From positions 1 through 64,000 of the forward strand of contig JAFTWX010000039.1 of assembly GCA_017465095.1 (NCBI GenBank): a stretch of DNA of 64,000 bases, written 5' to 3'. Source of the stretch: Lachnospiraceae bacterium (GTDB lineage: Bacteria > Bacillota > Clostridia > Lachnospirales > Lachnospiraceae). The notes beneath the pieces are model-generated. The model did not search any database. It saw only the letters and a list, made by a program, of their open reading frames with translations, and was not told where the DNA came from. Position numbers and translations under genes: made by a program. Numbering within the stretch: position 1 is the first letter of the stretch; each line of letters opens with the position of its first letter. Below are positions 24,124 to 32,980 of the stretch, one piece after another.

Positions 24124-25641
24124 CTACCCTTTCTGTGTCAAATCCGCATCTTTTTTTGCGAAGCATTTATTCAAAAAAACAACTCCGCAAACGGTCATCA
24201 GAATGAAACAAGAAAAATAATTAACCATGTATCGCGCATGGACTTCCCACAAAAGCAGGAAACACAAAAGTCCGAATGAGGCCAGCGAAACAGGAAGCCA
24301 CCTGTGCTCCGCTGTCTTCTTCCGAAAGACATCTACCGCCGTTTTCACCATATAAAACACACAAAAGATCAAATACACATACCACAGGGAAGAACAGCTG
24401 TCCCAATAGGTGTCGTAATTGTCTCCCAAAAGTGTCACAGTATCCGCCAGCTCTGTCTCTTTCTGGAATCCGAACAAGAATGTATAGGACAATTCAAAAG
24501 AGCCGTCGGAAAATGCAAGAATCCCCTTATTTTTCAGATGTTCCAGCATTCCGGCAAACCCGAAATCTTTCACTCTGCTGACAATCTCCCCGCGAACCTT
24601 TTCTTTTCGCTCCTGCGGATCTTTTATGGATCTGGAAAACTCCGTATCATCCGGCGAAAATCCCGGATTGTCATTCAGTCCCATCATCACCCATGTCTCA
24701 AGAGGGGTATTCATCTGCTCCGCCACCTGCTTGCTTAGGTGGGTATCGTAAATACAACTGTCAAGCAACAGATTGGCGCTGATATAAACCGCAACAAAGA
24801 TAGCGACAACCATCGCCAGTTTTTTCCACTGCGCAGACAAAAAGAGCGCAGCGCAGATTGCAATGAGCATAATAAATACTGTCGGTTTGAGAATATATCC
24901 CACCACCGTGACCACAGCCATAAGTATGCTCCACACGCACATTCGCACCTTATCCTGACACTTGTCGAGATACAAATAAATCAAATACAGAAGAACCGGA
25001 AATATCATCGTCAACTGATCTGTATAAAACACTGCCCCCATCAGGTACATCGGCGGATATACGGCATATAAAACAAGGGAAAAAACTGCTTCCGACGCCG
25101 AAAACATTTTTTTGCACACAGCGTAGGTCGCTATTACCATTCCCGCACACAACACACAGTTGATAATCATACCCACCAGGTAGAAATCGTAAAATCCTAC
25201 CTTCGCAGCCATCTGAAACGCAATCATGAGAAGCATCATCGGTCCGATATTGTTCGGATAATAATAGTAATAATCGTAAAACCGTTCAAAGGTACCGGTC
25301 ACGACCCAGTCCGTCGCCCCGTGAAAGAGCGAAGAATAATCATACAGCGGATTGACCCGCAGTTCATTTCCGAAAAGAAGCTGCGCGGCAAACAGTACGA
25401 CGACATACACGGCCAACACAACCGTTCCGTATTTTTCCCAGATTTTTTCCGTCCGTTTGATCCCCTTGTATACGAAAAACAGGATCACGATACCTACGAT
25501 CCATTGCAAAATGCGAAACGCACTCTCACCAACGGTTCTCGGCACAAAATCTCTTCCGAGAATATCCAGCAAAAGCTTGAAAAAAGCAAGTGCAATCACG
25601 CAATATAATATTTTATAAAAAACATTGGCTGTTTTATTCAT
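24124..25641 (-). CDS. Polytopic GT39-like membrane glycosyltransferase
   Basis: About 505 residues with around 11 hydrophobic segments. 'YDYSSLFHGATDWVVTGTFERFYDYYYYYPNNIG' (in parts: FHGATDWVVTGTF, YYYYPNNIGPMMLLM) matches the donor-loop and post-TM region of bacterial GT39-like enzymes. A late loop has 'ETWVMMGLNDNPGFSPDDTEFS'. The ATG at 25641 is 11 bp from AAGGAG; a TTG at 25650 is only 2-3 bp from it, so the start is uncertain by three codons. First of the three-gene cluster, 70 bp downstream of the khpA terminator. Confidence 0.8.
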   Translation of the reverse strand: MNKTANVFYKILYCVIALAFFKLLLDILGRDFVPRTVGESAFRILQWIVGIVILFFVYKGIKRTEKIWEKYGTVVLAVYVVVLFAAQLLFGNELRVNPLYDYSSLFHGATDWVVTGTFERFYDYYYYYPNNIGPMMLLMIAFQMAAKVGFYDFYLVGMIINCVLCAGMVIATYAVCKKMFSASEAVFSLVLYAVYPPMYLMGAVFYTDQLTMIFPVLLYLIYLYLDKCQDKVRMCVWSILMAVVTVVGYILKPTVFIMLIAICAALFLSAQWKKLAMVVAIFVAVYISANLLLDSCIYDTHLSKQVAEQMNTPLETWVMMGLNDNPGFSPDDTEFSRSIKDPQERKEKVRGEIVSRVKDFGFAGMLEHLKNKGILAFSDGSFELSYTFLFGFQKETELADTVTLLGDNYDTYWDSCSSLWYVYLIFCVFYMVKTAVDVFRKKTAEHRWLPVSLASFGLLCFLLLWEVHARYMVNYFSCFILMTVCGVVFLNKCFAKKDADLTQKG

Positions 25642-25711
25642 TCCGGGCAATGCTCCTTCATCAAAAAAGAATACTATCTTATCTATTATATAACAGCATG
25701 TCCTGTTTTCA

Positions 25712-25744
25712 CAATAAAAAAATCCGAGGCCGATGCCCCGGATT
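25712..25744 (-). terminator. Terminator of the ylxM-ffh-rpsP-khpA operon
   Basis: Stem AATCCGAGGC (25721-25730) / GCCCCGGATT (25735-25744) with one mismatch and a 4-nt loop, followed by seven T on the minus strand. It cuts khpA from the glycosyltransferase genes. Confidence 0.9.
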
Positions 25745-25749
25745 CTCTC

Positions 25750-25977
25750 TTAAATAATCTCAACATTCACTTTCTTATTGTCATTCACGGAAGCCGCCTT
25801 CACAACCGCACGAATCGCTTTTGCAATTCTTCCCTGTTTTCCGATTACTTTACCCATATCGGAAGGTGCTACGTGCAATTCTACCGTAATAGTTTTGCCT
25901 TCTGTCTTTTCGGTTACAACAACTTCATCAGGATTGTCAACAAGAGCTTTTGCGATTACTTCTACTAACTCTTTCAT
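25750..25977 (-). CDS. khpA: KH-domain RNA-binding protein KhpA
   Basis: A 75-residue single KH domain, 'VELHVAPSDMGKVIGKQGRIAKAIRAVVKAA', with the GKxIGKxG-type RNA-binding loop (GKVIGKQG). KhpA forms a complex with KhpB in Firmicutes and influences cell division and RNA stability. It lies 29 bp downstream of rpsP, its standard position. Last gene of the operon, directly before the terminator. Confidence 0.95.
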   Translation of the reverse strand: MKELVEVIAKALVDNPDEVVVTEKTEGKTITVELHVAPSDMGKVIGKQGRIAKAIRAVVKAASVNDNKKVNVEII

Positions 25978-26006
25978 AATCCACCTCCAAAAGTGTTATG
26001 ACAATA

Positions 26007-26252
26007 TTATTTTTCGATTCCTGCCTGTTTGAAAATTTTGCTAACAACTTCTGTCGGCTGAGCTCCGTTTGCTAACCATTTTTTAGCAAGCTCTTCGTCT
26101 ACTTTGAATGTGCTCGGATCTGTAGTCGGATCGTATGTTCCGATCTCTTCGATACATCTTCCGTCTCTTGGGGATCTTGAATCAGCTACTACGATTCTGT
26201 AAAAAGGAGCTTTCTTCTGTCCCATTCTTCTTAATCTGATTTTTACTGCCAT
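26007..26252 (-). CDS. rpsP: 30S ribosomal protein S16
   Basis: 81 residues, beginning '[32 protein letters not shown]' (in parts: [29 protein letters not shown]), the universal S16 start, and containing 'IEEIGTYDP'. Normal length. It is 89 bp after ffh and 29 bp before khpA in the same operon. Confidence 0.98.
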   Translation of the reverse strand: MAVKIRLRRMGQKKAPFYRIVVADSRSPRDGRCIEEIGTYDPTTDPSTFKVDEELAKKWLANGAQPTEVVSKIFKQAGIEK

Positions 26253-26341
26253 TTTTTTGTACCTCCAAATGTTTTAATAAGTTTATTTGTTTATATCTGA
26301 ATAGAAATCATCCTCGCAATCGGACAAATCTCTAATCTTCA

Positions 26342-27724
26342 CTAAAACGGAAATCTTCTTCCTCCGCCGAAGCCTCCCATGCCCGGGAAACCTCCCATCA
26401 TTCCTCTTCGGCCCTTTTTGCCGCCGCTAAACTGTTTCATCATTTTCTGCATCTGTTCAAACTGCTTGACGAAACGGTTGACTACTGCGATATCCACACC
26501 CGCACCTTTTGCAATACGGTGCTTGCGGCTCGGATTTAAAAGCTTCGGATTCCGGCGCTCTTCCACTGTCATGGAAAGAACGATCGCCTCCATGCGCGCC
26601 ATCTGTTTTTCATCAATGGCACCTTCCAGATCTGCTGCATTTATTCCCATACCGGGCATCATGCTCATGATAGAGGAAAGACCTCCCATATTGCGCATCT
26701 GCTTCATGCTTTCCAGGTAATCTTCAAAATCAAACTTACCCTTCTTCATTTTCGCAGCCATCTGCTTTTCTTTTTCCTCATCCATGTCAATGCTTTCCTG
26801 CGCCTTTTCAATCAGCGTAAGCACATCGCCCATTCCGAGGATTCGGTTTGCCATACGATCCGGATGGAACTGTTCCAAGTCGGAAAGCTTCTCACCCATA
26901 CCGGCATAAAAAATCGGTTTCCCTGTTACAGCTTTTACGGAAAGTGCTGCACCGCCTCTGGAATCACCGTCCATCTTGGACAAAATCACTCCGTCAATAC
27001 CGACTTTTTCATCAAATTCTTTGGCCACATTGACTGCATCCTGACCGGTCATCACATCGACAACCAAAATCGTCTGATGCACATCTACGTTTGCCTTAAT
27101 ATCCTGAAGTTCCGTCATCATGTCCTCATCGATATGAAGACGTCCGGCGGTATCCAAAATCACTAAATTGTGTCCGTTTTTTCCTGCATGCTCAATCGCC
27201 GCTTTCGCAATATCCACAGGCTTGTGGTTCTCTCCCATACTGAATACTTCCACACCCTGCTTTTCACCGTTGACCTGCAGCTGTTTGATCGCTGCCGGAC
27301 GATACACATCACATGCAACAAGAAGACATTTCTTGCCTTTTACTTTATATTTCCCGGCTAATTTTGCCGTTGTCGTCGTCTTACCTGCTCCCTGAAGACC
27401 GCACATCATGAGAACCGTGATGGCTTTTCCCGGCTGGAGCGCAATTTCGGCTCCTTCACTTCCCATGAGGTTCACAAGTTCTTCATTTACAATCTTGATG
27501 ACCATCTGTCCCGGATTGAGACCGTTCATCACATCCGCACCGACCGCACGTTCTTCCACAGTTTTTACAAACTGCTTTACAACCTTAAAGTTAACATCGG
27601 CTTCCAGGAGCGCCATTTTAACTTCCTTCATGGCTGTTTTGACATCTTCTTCCGTCAACCGGCCTTTGCCGCGAAGGTTCTTAAATACATTCTGCAGTTT
27701 TTCGGTTAAGTTTTCAAATGCCAT
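26342..27724 (-). CDS. ffh: Signal recognition particle protein Ffh
   Basis: The 460-residue GTPase of SRP, which delivers nascent membrane proteins to the translocon through FtsY (encoded at 32025). The N domain is followed by the G domain: P-loop 'GLQGAGKTTTTAKLAG' near residue 107, 'DTAGR' and 'SKMDGDSRGGAALS'. The Met-rich M domain (about 300-460) carries 'MPGMG' and the helix-turn-helix 'SMTVEERRNPKLLNPSRKHRIAKGAG' (in parts: TVEERRNPKLL, SRKHRIAKGAG). A Gly/Phe-rich tail ('GGFPGMGGFGGGRRFPF') ends the protein. It overlaps nothing, 3 bp after ylxM. Confidence 0.98.
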   Translation of the reverse strand: MAFENLTEKLQNVFKNLRGKGRLTEEDVKTAMKEVKMALLEADVNFKVVKQFVKTVEERAVGADVMNGLNPGQMVIKIVNEELVNLMGSEGAEIALQPGKAITVLMMCGLQGAGKTTTTAKLAGKYKVKGKKCLLVACDVYRPAAIKQLQVNGEKQGVEVFSMGENHKPVDIAKAAIEHAGKNGHNLVILDTAGRLHIDEDMMTELQDIKANVDVHQTILVVDVMTGQDAVNVAKEFDEKVGIDGVILSKMDGDSRGGAALSVKAVTGKPIFYAGMGEKLSDLEQFHPDRMANRILGMGDVLTLIEKAQESIDMDEEKEKQMAAKMKKGKFDFEDYLESMKQMRNMGGLSSIMSMMPGMGINAADLEGAIDEKQMARMEAIVLSMTVEERRNPKLLNPSRKHRIAKGAGVDIAVVNRFVKQFEQMQKMMKQFSGGKKGRRGMMGGFPGMGGFGGGRRFPF

Positions 27725-27727
27725 GTA

Positions 27728-28042
27728 CTATAAGTCCTCCAGAATTTCAGCTGTCAGTCTTCTGACCTGCTCCATGTCATCCGTCTCGTTAATCTTGCGG
27801 ATTTTATCCTTGATCTTCTCAAAACGCTCTACCAGATGAAGCTTACTTTCATAAGAAAGCAATGTCTTGTCGCAACGCTTTAACAAATCGTGGATGCCTT
27901 GTCTGGAAATACCGTAATCACCGGCTAACTCCGAGAGCGACATATCGTTGAAAACCGCATCCTCGTATATCTGTCGCTGATGCTCTGTCAGAAGCTCTCC
28001 ATAGAAATCATATAAAATTCCCTGTTCTACGATTTTTTCCAT
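27728..28042 (-). CDS. ylxM: YlxM-family helix-turn-helix protein
   Basis: A 104-residue putative DNA- or SRP-associated protein. '[52 protein letters not shown]' contains a sigma-4-like HTH ([19 protein letters not shown]). In streptococci YlxM binds SRP components and modulates the pathway. The Met at 28042 has TAGGAG 6 bp upstream and is preferred over an upstream frame extension. First gene of ylxM-ffh-rpsP-khpA. Confidence 0.94.
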   Translation of the reverse strand: MEKIVEQGILYDFYGELLTEHQRQIYEDAVFNDMSLSELAGDYGISRQGIHDLLKRCDKTLLSYESKLHLVERFEKIKDKIRKINETDDMEQVRRLTAEILEDL

Positions 28043-28074
28043 AAAAACTCCTATATTCCCAAACAACCTTGTAT

Positions 28075-28103
28075 AGAATACCACCATAACAAAAGGGTGT
28101 CAA
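28075..28103 (-). promoter_or_regulatory. Promoter of ylxM-ffh-rpsP-khpA
   Basis: Perfect TTGACA (28098-28103) and TATTCT (28075-28080) are exactly 17 bp apart on the minus strand, about 33 bp upstream of the ylxM start. The -35 box lies inside one arm of the terminator of the upstream gene. Confidence 0.85.
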
Positions 28104-28122
28104 GTATTTTTTCTTGACACCC
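28090..28122 (-). terminator. Terminator of the pseudo-hybrid kinase gene
   Basis: Perfect 10-bp stem GGGTGTCAAG (28095-28104) / CTTGACACCC (28113-28122) with an 8-nt loop, followed on the minus strand by TTTTG. It starts 7 bp after the upstream gene's stop codon. The promoter-proximal arm doubles as the ylxM -35 region. Confidence 0.9.
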
Positions 28123-28128
28123 CGATTT

Positions 28129-29703
28129 TTATTTTAATACACGGAATCCGAACACTTCATGTTCATCCCGCGGGCCCAAATCCTGCAATTCGCGAATCAG
28201 AATTTCTTTCAGTTCCACCTCATCAATCGGAAGCACAATGTGATAATCCATTCCATGTTCCAGAGAACGAATTCTCTCATCCCGCAATCCGTTGCTGGTA
28301 AGCGCCACAATTGTAATATCGTTGATATCACGGCGTTTCATCTCTCGAAGCTCCATGGTCGTCTCAAATCCTGTTTTTCCCGGAAGAACAGGATTCATAA
28401 ACATAATCTGATAGTATCTTCCCGGCGAGGCAACAAGCATATCGATAGCTTCCTGTCCGTCCGCTGCCGTCTCCACCTGCAGACCGAACTTTCGCAAAAA
28501 AGCAACAGTAACCGCGCGGTTCATCTCGTTATCATCCACAACAAGGGCACGATACTTTGAAAAATCCCTTTCTTTTATATGATCCACCAGATGACTTATA
28601 ATACTCGCCTCAGACTGTGCTTTTTTCTCCACCGGTTGCACAGGCATGCGGATTTCTACCGAAATTCCGTCGCTGTTTTCTCCCGAGACATCAATCGTAC
28701 CGCTGAAGCAATCTACCAGGCGGTACACAAACGTCATTCCGTCCCCGAGCTGATTGCTTTTCGAAAGCACTGTTTTCCCGGTTCCCCGGATAGAAATTGT
28801 CAAATCAAACAGTTCCAATTCCTGATCCACATCAAATCCAATCTCCAAGCCAAGCTTCGTCCCCTCTTCGGAGCCTTCCACAATAGCCGTCAAAAGATTC
28901 CACAGAAGCTGGGTCATATGTATACGGTCGTGATAAAACGTATTTATTCTCGGGGTTCTATTGGTCATTTCAAAGGTTATTTTCTTTGCCGTTATCTCCT
29001 CCGAAATCAGAAGCTGCAATTTATCCAGCAAACGATCCACCAGGACAACTTCATCCCGCACATATAGCTGCCCGTTCTCAATCTCGGACATCGTAAACAT
29101 CTGCTCCAGCATTTCTGAATACTGTTTCAGACTTTTTTTCGCTTTTACTATATATTCATCGCGCGGTTCCCCCTCGGCAGTCATCGACAATTCAAGCATC
29201 GCTCCGACACCGCAGAGCGGTTCCCGCATTTCCTGTTTCATACTGTCAAGAAACTCCCGCCTTGCCTCGTTGGATTTGTGCGCTGCATCCAGACTTCTTT
29301 TTATCAGTTCCTGTTCCCGTTTCGCCTCGGTAATCTCACGCGTCACATCATCCACGCACATACAAAGCACCTTCTTTTCCCGTCCCCAAAACATAATCAG
29401 GCGCTTTCTTCGTATGTCTCCGTCTTCATTTACCGAATATTCAATCGTATAGTCATCTTCGTATTGCAAAGATTCTGCAATCGATTCCATGCGGATTTTT
29501 TGCAAAAAAATGTTCTCATCATCTCCGAAATACCCTTTTATCAGATTTTCGCTGCACCACTGTTCACAATTTGGAATTTCCATCCGTTTTCTTCCGCAGA
29601 TATGCTGTCCGTTTCCGTTCACACCGTCAACAAGTATGATCTGCTCATAAGTTCGCGCCAACACATCGATCAGTACTTCATCCTTCCAATCCACACTATT
29701 CAT
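28129..29703 (-). CDS. Degenerate hybrid histidine kinase / receiver protein
   Basis: A 524-residue cytoplasmic protein. It has an N-terminal PAS-like region (about 10-130), a HisKA-like helix pair (about 145-215), an HATPase-like domain (about 220-355) and a receiver (about 384-505). Key residues are replaced: the phospho-acceptor His is Gln157 ('FLDSMKQEMREPL'), the receiver Asp is Asn437 ('IMFMNPVLPGKTG'), and the receiver Lys is Leu491 ('HIVLPID'). The ATP-binding G box is also weak ('SIRGTGKTVLSKSNQLG'). The fold seems kept while phosphotransfer is lost. Possibly an allosteric or c-di-GMP-independent scaffold; the role is unknown. Not obviously linked to neighbours. Confidence 0.85.
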   Translation of the reverse strand: MNSVDWKDEVLIDVLARTYEQIILVDGVNGNGQHICGRKRMEIPNCEQWCSENLIKGYFGDDENIFLQKIRMESIAESLQYEDDYTIEYSVNEDGDIRRKRLIMFWGREKKVLCMCVDDVTREITEAKREQELIKRSLDAAHKSNEARREFLDSMKQEMREPLCGVGAMLELSMTAEGEPRDEYIVKAKKSLKQYSEMLEQMFTMSEIENGQLYVRDEVVLVDRLLDKLQLLISEEITAKKITFEMTNRTPRINTFYHDRIHMTQLLWNLLTAIVEGSEEGTKLGLEIGFDVDQELELFDLTISIRGTGKTVLSKSNQLGDGMTFVYRLVDCFSGTIDVSGENSDGISVEIRMPVQPVEKKAQSEASIISHLVDHIKERDFSKYRALVVDDNEMNRAVTVAFLRKFGLQVETAADGQEAIDMLVASPGRYYQIMFMNPVLPGKTGFETTMELREMKRRDINDITIVALTSNGLRDERIRSLEHGMDYHIVLPIDEVELKEILIRELQDLGPRDEHEVFGFRVLK

Positions 29704-29810
29704 CTGTTTTCCTCCGTCAAGTCAAGTCAACTCCCGCTCAATTCGCAAAATCTTCAATTTTTTGATTAAATTGCAATTTATTATAGTTTAACACGATACA
29801 AAGAAAAAGT

Positions 29811-30686
29811 TTATATTTTTTCTGCAAATATATTTTTATATCCCTCACCGTATATTTCACTGGCAGAAGAAACTATCATAAACGACGCCGGATCGTGCTC
29901 CTTTACAATCTCCTCCACCTGCAGCGCCTTCTTTTTGTCCGCCACACACATAATAATCTTCTTTTCTTTATTTTGGAATGTTCCCTCGCCATACAACCAC
30001 GTAACCCCAAGGCCTGCTTCATGAAGCAGACTTTCCGTCAAGGCATCCGCATGGTCGCTGATGATGTATATCAGTCGCGCTCCGTCTTTTCCGTACAAAA
30101 CCGCATCCAGTGTATACATGGAGACCACCGTTGCAATGGAGGCATAAATCGACGCCTCTATATTCCCGAACACAATTCCGGCTGCGATAATCACCGCAGA
30201 GTCAAACAGCAAAAACAAACTCCCCGTCTTCTTATGGGGAAATTTCTGCTTTATAATTTTGATGATAATATCGATTCCCCCGGTGGTAGAACCCGCCTTA
30301 AACACGATGCCGATTCCGGTTCCGACCAGAACTGCTCCGACGATTGCAGCCAACATTCGATCCTCCGTCAAAGGACCGATATATTCCATAACATTGGTCA
30401 ATCCGGAAACCATAATCAGCGTATAAATGGTAGAAACGATAAATTTCCAGCCAAACTTCCATATTCCCAGCAGAATAATCGGAATATTCAAAAGGAGAAT
30501 CAGGGTACCGGTTTCTATCGGAACAAAACGGTTCAGCAAAATCGCAATACCTGTCACCCCGCCCGGTGCCAGGTCATTCGGATTCAGAAAAAAAGCAATG
30601 CCTGCAGCATAAAAGATTGCTCCGAGAAAAATCGTAATATATTTTTTTATTCCCGCTATCATTTTTGATGATTTACTTTTTGGCAT
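29811..30686 (-). CDS. YitT-family membrane protein
   Basis: About 291 residues. The N-terminal 200 hold 5-6 TM segments of the YitT (DUF161) type, with 'IFLGAIFYAAGIAFFLNPNDLAPGGVTGIAILL' (in parts: FFLNPNDLAPGGVTGIAILL) and 'GSTTGGIDIIIKII'. The C-terminal DUF2179 domain (about 215-285) contains 'GVTWLYGEGTFQNKEKKIIMCV' and 'DPASFMIVSSASEIYGEGY'. Function is not established; DUF2179 looks like a nucleotide-binding regulatory domain. The Met at 30686 has AAAGGAG 7 bp away. Confidence 0.92.
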   Translation of the reverse strand: MPKSKSSKMIAGIKKYITIFLGAIFYAAGIAFFLNPNDLAPGGVTGIAILLNRFVPIETGTLILLLNIPIILLGIWKFGWKFIVSTIYTLIMVSGLTNVMEYIGPLTEDRMLAAIVGAVLVGTGIGIVFKAGSTTGGIDIIIKIIKQKFPHKKTGSLFLLFDSAVIIAAGIVFGNIEASIYASIATVVSMYTLDAVLYGKDGARLIYIISDHADALTESLLHEAGLGVTWLYGEGTFQNKEKKIIMCVADKKKALQVEEIVKEHDPASFMIVSSASEIYGEGYKNIFAEKI

Positions 30687-30723
30687 ATAATGCTCCTTTC
30701 TTTTCCTTATCATATCCTATGGT

Positions 30724-30773
30724 GAAAAAAATATGAGCCATAAAAACACGCAATGCTTTCCTATGACTCATAT
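30724..30773 (-). terminator. Terminator of the ftsY-ilvA transcript
   Basis: Imperfect stem ATATGAGCCATA (30731-30742) / TATGACTCATAT (30762-30773), with a 19-nt loop, followed by a run of six T on the minus strand. It lies 17 bp after the ilvA stop. Confidence 0.75.
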
Positions 30774-30789
30774 CAATTACTTCTAAAAT

Positions 30790-32022
30790 TTAAATATTGG
30801 TTCGAACTACCTTTGGCTGGTAACCTTTTGAATTTAACGCTTCAATAATCTTTTCTTTATGCTCTGTTCCGAAAGCTTCCAGCGTAATTCTAAGCTCAAC
30901 CGCAGCGTTTCTGTTGGTTGACACAAACTGGTTGTGCTCCAATTTGATTACGTTACCGCTTTCATTTGCAATGACGCTGGCTACCGTAGAGAGCTCACCC
31001 GGCTTATCCGGAAGCAAAACAGAAACCGTAAAGATTCTGTCGCGGAAAATAAGTCCCTGCTGGACAACGGATGACATTGTAATCACATCCATGTTACCAC
31101 CGCTCAAGATAGATACAATTTTCTTGTTTTTTACATCAAGCTGCTTCAATGCAGCCACTGTAAGCAATCCGGAATTTTCCACAATCATCTTGTGGTTTTC
31201 TACCATATCAAGGAACGCTACAACAAGATCTTCATCCGGAACGGTAATAATGCCGTCCAGATTTTCTTTGATATATGGGAAAATATTAGTTCCCGGTGTT
31301 TTTACCGCCGTACCGTCAGCGATTGTGTTCACACTCGTAAGCGTCGTCACTTGTCCTTCTTTCAAGGAAACTTCCATACAGTTCGCTCCGGCCGGCTCCA
31401 CACCGATCACCTGAATCTTCGGATTCAACAGTTTTGCAAGAGTCGAAACACCGGTGGCCAAACCGCCTCCTCCGATCGGGACAAGAATGTAATCCACAAG
31501 CGGAAGTTCTTTTACAATTTCCATTGCAATGGAACCCTGTCCGGTCGCTACCGCAAGATCGTCAAACGGATGGATAAATGTATATCCCTCCTGCTCCGCC
31601 AACTCATATGCCTTGGCACACGCTTCATCATAAACATTTCCGTACAAAACCACTTCTGCACCGTAGCTCTTTGTGCGGTTCACCTTAATCAGAGGCGTCG
31701 TAGTCGGCATTACAATCACTGCCTTCGCCCCATAACACTTCGCTGCATAAGCAACTCCCTGGGCATGATTTCCGGCAGAAGCCGTAATGATTCCCTTGGC
31801 TCTCTCTTCCTCTGTCAAAGTGCTCATTTTATAGTAAGCACCGCGCACCTTATATGCTCCCGTAAATTGCATATTTTCCGGTTTTAAATAAACCTTATTT
31901 CCTGTCTGCGCACTTAAATATTCGCTGTAAACAAGTTCTGTCGGCTGCGTGGCTTCCTTTACTTTTTCGGAAGCTTCCTCAAACTTTTCAAGTGTCAGCA
32001 TCTTTTCATCTCTCTCGCTCAT
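30790..32022 (-). CDS. ilvA: Threonine ammonia-lyase
   Basis: A 410-residue PLP enzyme that deaminates threonine to 2-oxobutyrate, for isoleucine synthesis or catabolic use. The PLP Lys58 is in 'QFTGAYKVRGAYYKM', the glycine loop is 'VPIGGGGLATG', and a C-terminal ACT-like domain (about 330-410) begins 'TVSVLLPDKPGELSTVASV'. The single short ACT domain is of the IlvA/TdcB intermediate type; biosynthetic or catabolic use cannot be told. Its Shine-Dalgarno lies inside the end of ftsY and the genes are 2 bp apart. Confidence 0.95.
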   Translation of the reverse strand: MSERDEKMLTLEKFEEASEKVKEATQPTELVYSEYLSAQTGNKVYLKPENMQFTGAYKVRGAYYKMSTLTEEERAKGIITASAGNHAQGVAYAAKCYGAKAVIVMPTTTPLIKVNRTKSYGAEVVLYGNVYDEACAKAYELAEQEGYTFIHPFDDLAVATGQGSIAMEIVKELPLVDYILVPIGGGGLATGVSTLAKLLNPKIQVIGVEPAGANCMEVSLKEGQVTTLTSVNTIADGTAVKTPGTNIFPYIKENLDGIITVPDEDLVVAFLDMVENHKMIVENSGLLTVAALKQLDVKNKKIVSILSGGNMDVITMSSVVQQGLIFRDRIFTVSVLLPDKPGELSTVASVIANESGNVIKLEHNQFVSTNRNAAVELRITLEAFGTEHKEKIIEALNSKGYQPKVVRTNI

Positions 32023-32024
32023 GT

Positions 32025-32966
32025 TTATCCTTCTTTCATTTCCACATCAAACAGCGCATTTACAAACTGTTCGGAATCAAATTTCTGCAAATCTTCGATC
32101 GTCTCACCGACACCGATGTATTTTACCGGAACCTTCAGTTCCGACTGAATTGCAACTGCAATTCCGCCCTTTGCCGTTCCGTCCATCTTTGTCAAAATAA
32201 TTCCGGTAAGCTGAGCCGCCTCGCCGAACTCTCTCGCCTGAGAAAGTGCGTTCTGTCCGGTCGTGCCGTCAAGAACAACCAAATTTTCTCTGTGTGCATC
32301 CGGAAACTCTTTGTCAATGATACGATTGATTTTTTTAAGCTCTTCCATAAGATTTTTCTTATTGTGAAGTCGTCCGGCCGTGTCACACAAAAGCACATCT
32401 GCCTTTCTCGCCTTCGCCGCGTTTACCGCATCAAAAACTACGCTTGCCGGATCGGCGTTTTCCGAGCCCGAAATAATCTCAACACCTGCTCTGTGCGCCC
32501 ATTCCTCCAACTGTTCCACCGCCGCTGCACGGAATGTATCCGCCGCCGCAACAATTACTTTACGGTTTTGGTCTTTGAGTTTACCGGCCAGCTTTCCGAC
32601 ACTGGTTGTCTTTCCTACACCATTGACGCCGATTACAAGCACGATGGACTGCTTATGTTCAAATTCATAAGCCGTTTCCCCCACCTGCATCTGTTCCTTG
32701 ATGCTGTCAATCAAAAGCTGTTTGCAGTCGGAAGGCTCTTTGATATGCTTTTCTTTCACCTGCTGCTTTAACCGCTCCAATATCTCATTGGTGGCCTTGA
32801 CACCGATATCTCCCATGATAAGAATCTCTTCCAATTCTTCATAGAACTCATCATCAATATTGGAAAAACCGCTGAACACGGAATCGATTCCGCTGACAAT
32901 GTTATTTCGGGTCTTGGTAAGACCTTCTTTCAGTCTGGCAAAAAAGCCTTTCTTTTCTTCGCTCAT
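32025..32966 (-). CDS. ftsY: SRP receptor FtsY
   Basis: A 313-residue GTPase that docks SRP at the membrane. NG domain only, without the long acidic A domain of proteobacteria. P-loop 'VNGVGKTTSVGKLAG' near residue 116, 'DTAGRLHNKKNLM', 'TKMDGTAKGGIAVAI' and 'KYIGVGETIEDLQKFD' are all typical. It is 14 bp downstream of smc, the usual smc-ftsY pairing, and ilvA follows 2 bp later. Confidence 0.97.
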   Translation of the reverse strand: MSEEKKGFFARLKEGLTKTRNNIVSGIDSVFSGFSNIDDEFYEELEEILIMGDIGVKATNEILERLKQQVKEKHIKEPSDCKQLLIDSIKEQMQVGETAYEFEHKQSIVLVIGVNGVGKTTSVGKLAGKLKDQNRKVIVAAADTFRAAAVEQLEEWAHRAGVEIISGSENADPASVVFDAVNAAKARKADVLLCDTAGRLHNKKNLMEELKKINRIIDKEFPDAHRENLVVLDGTTGQNALSQAREFGEAAQLTGIILTKMDGTAKGGIAVAIQSELKVPVKYIGVGETIEDLQKFDSEQFVNALFDVEMKEG

Positions 32967-32980
32967 AAGTTATCTCCTGC

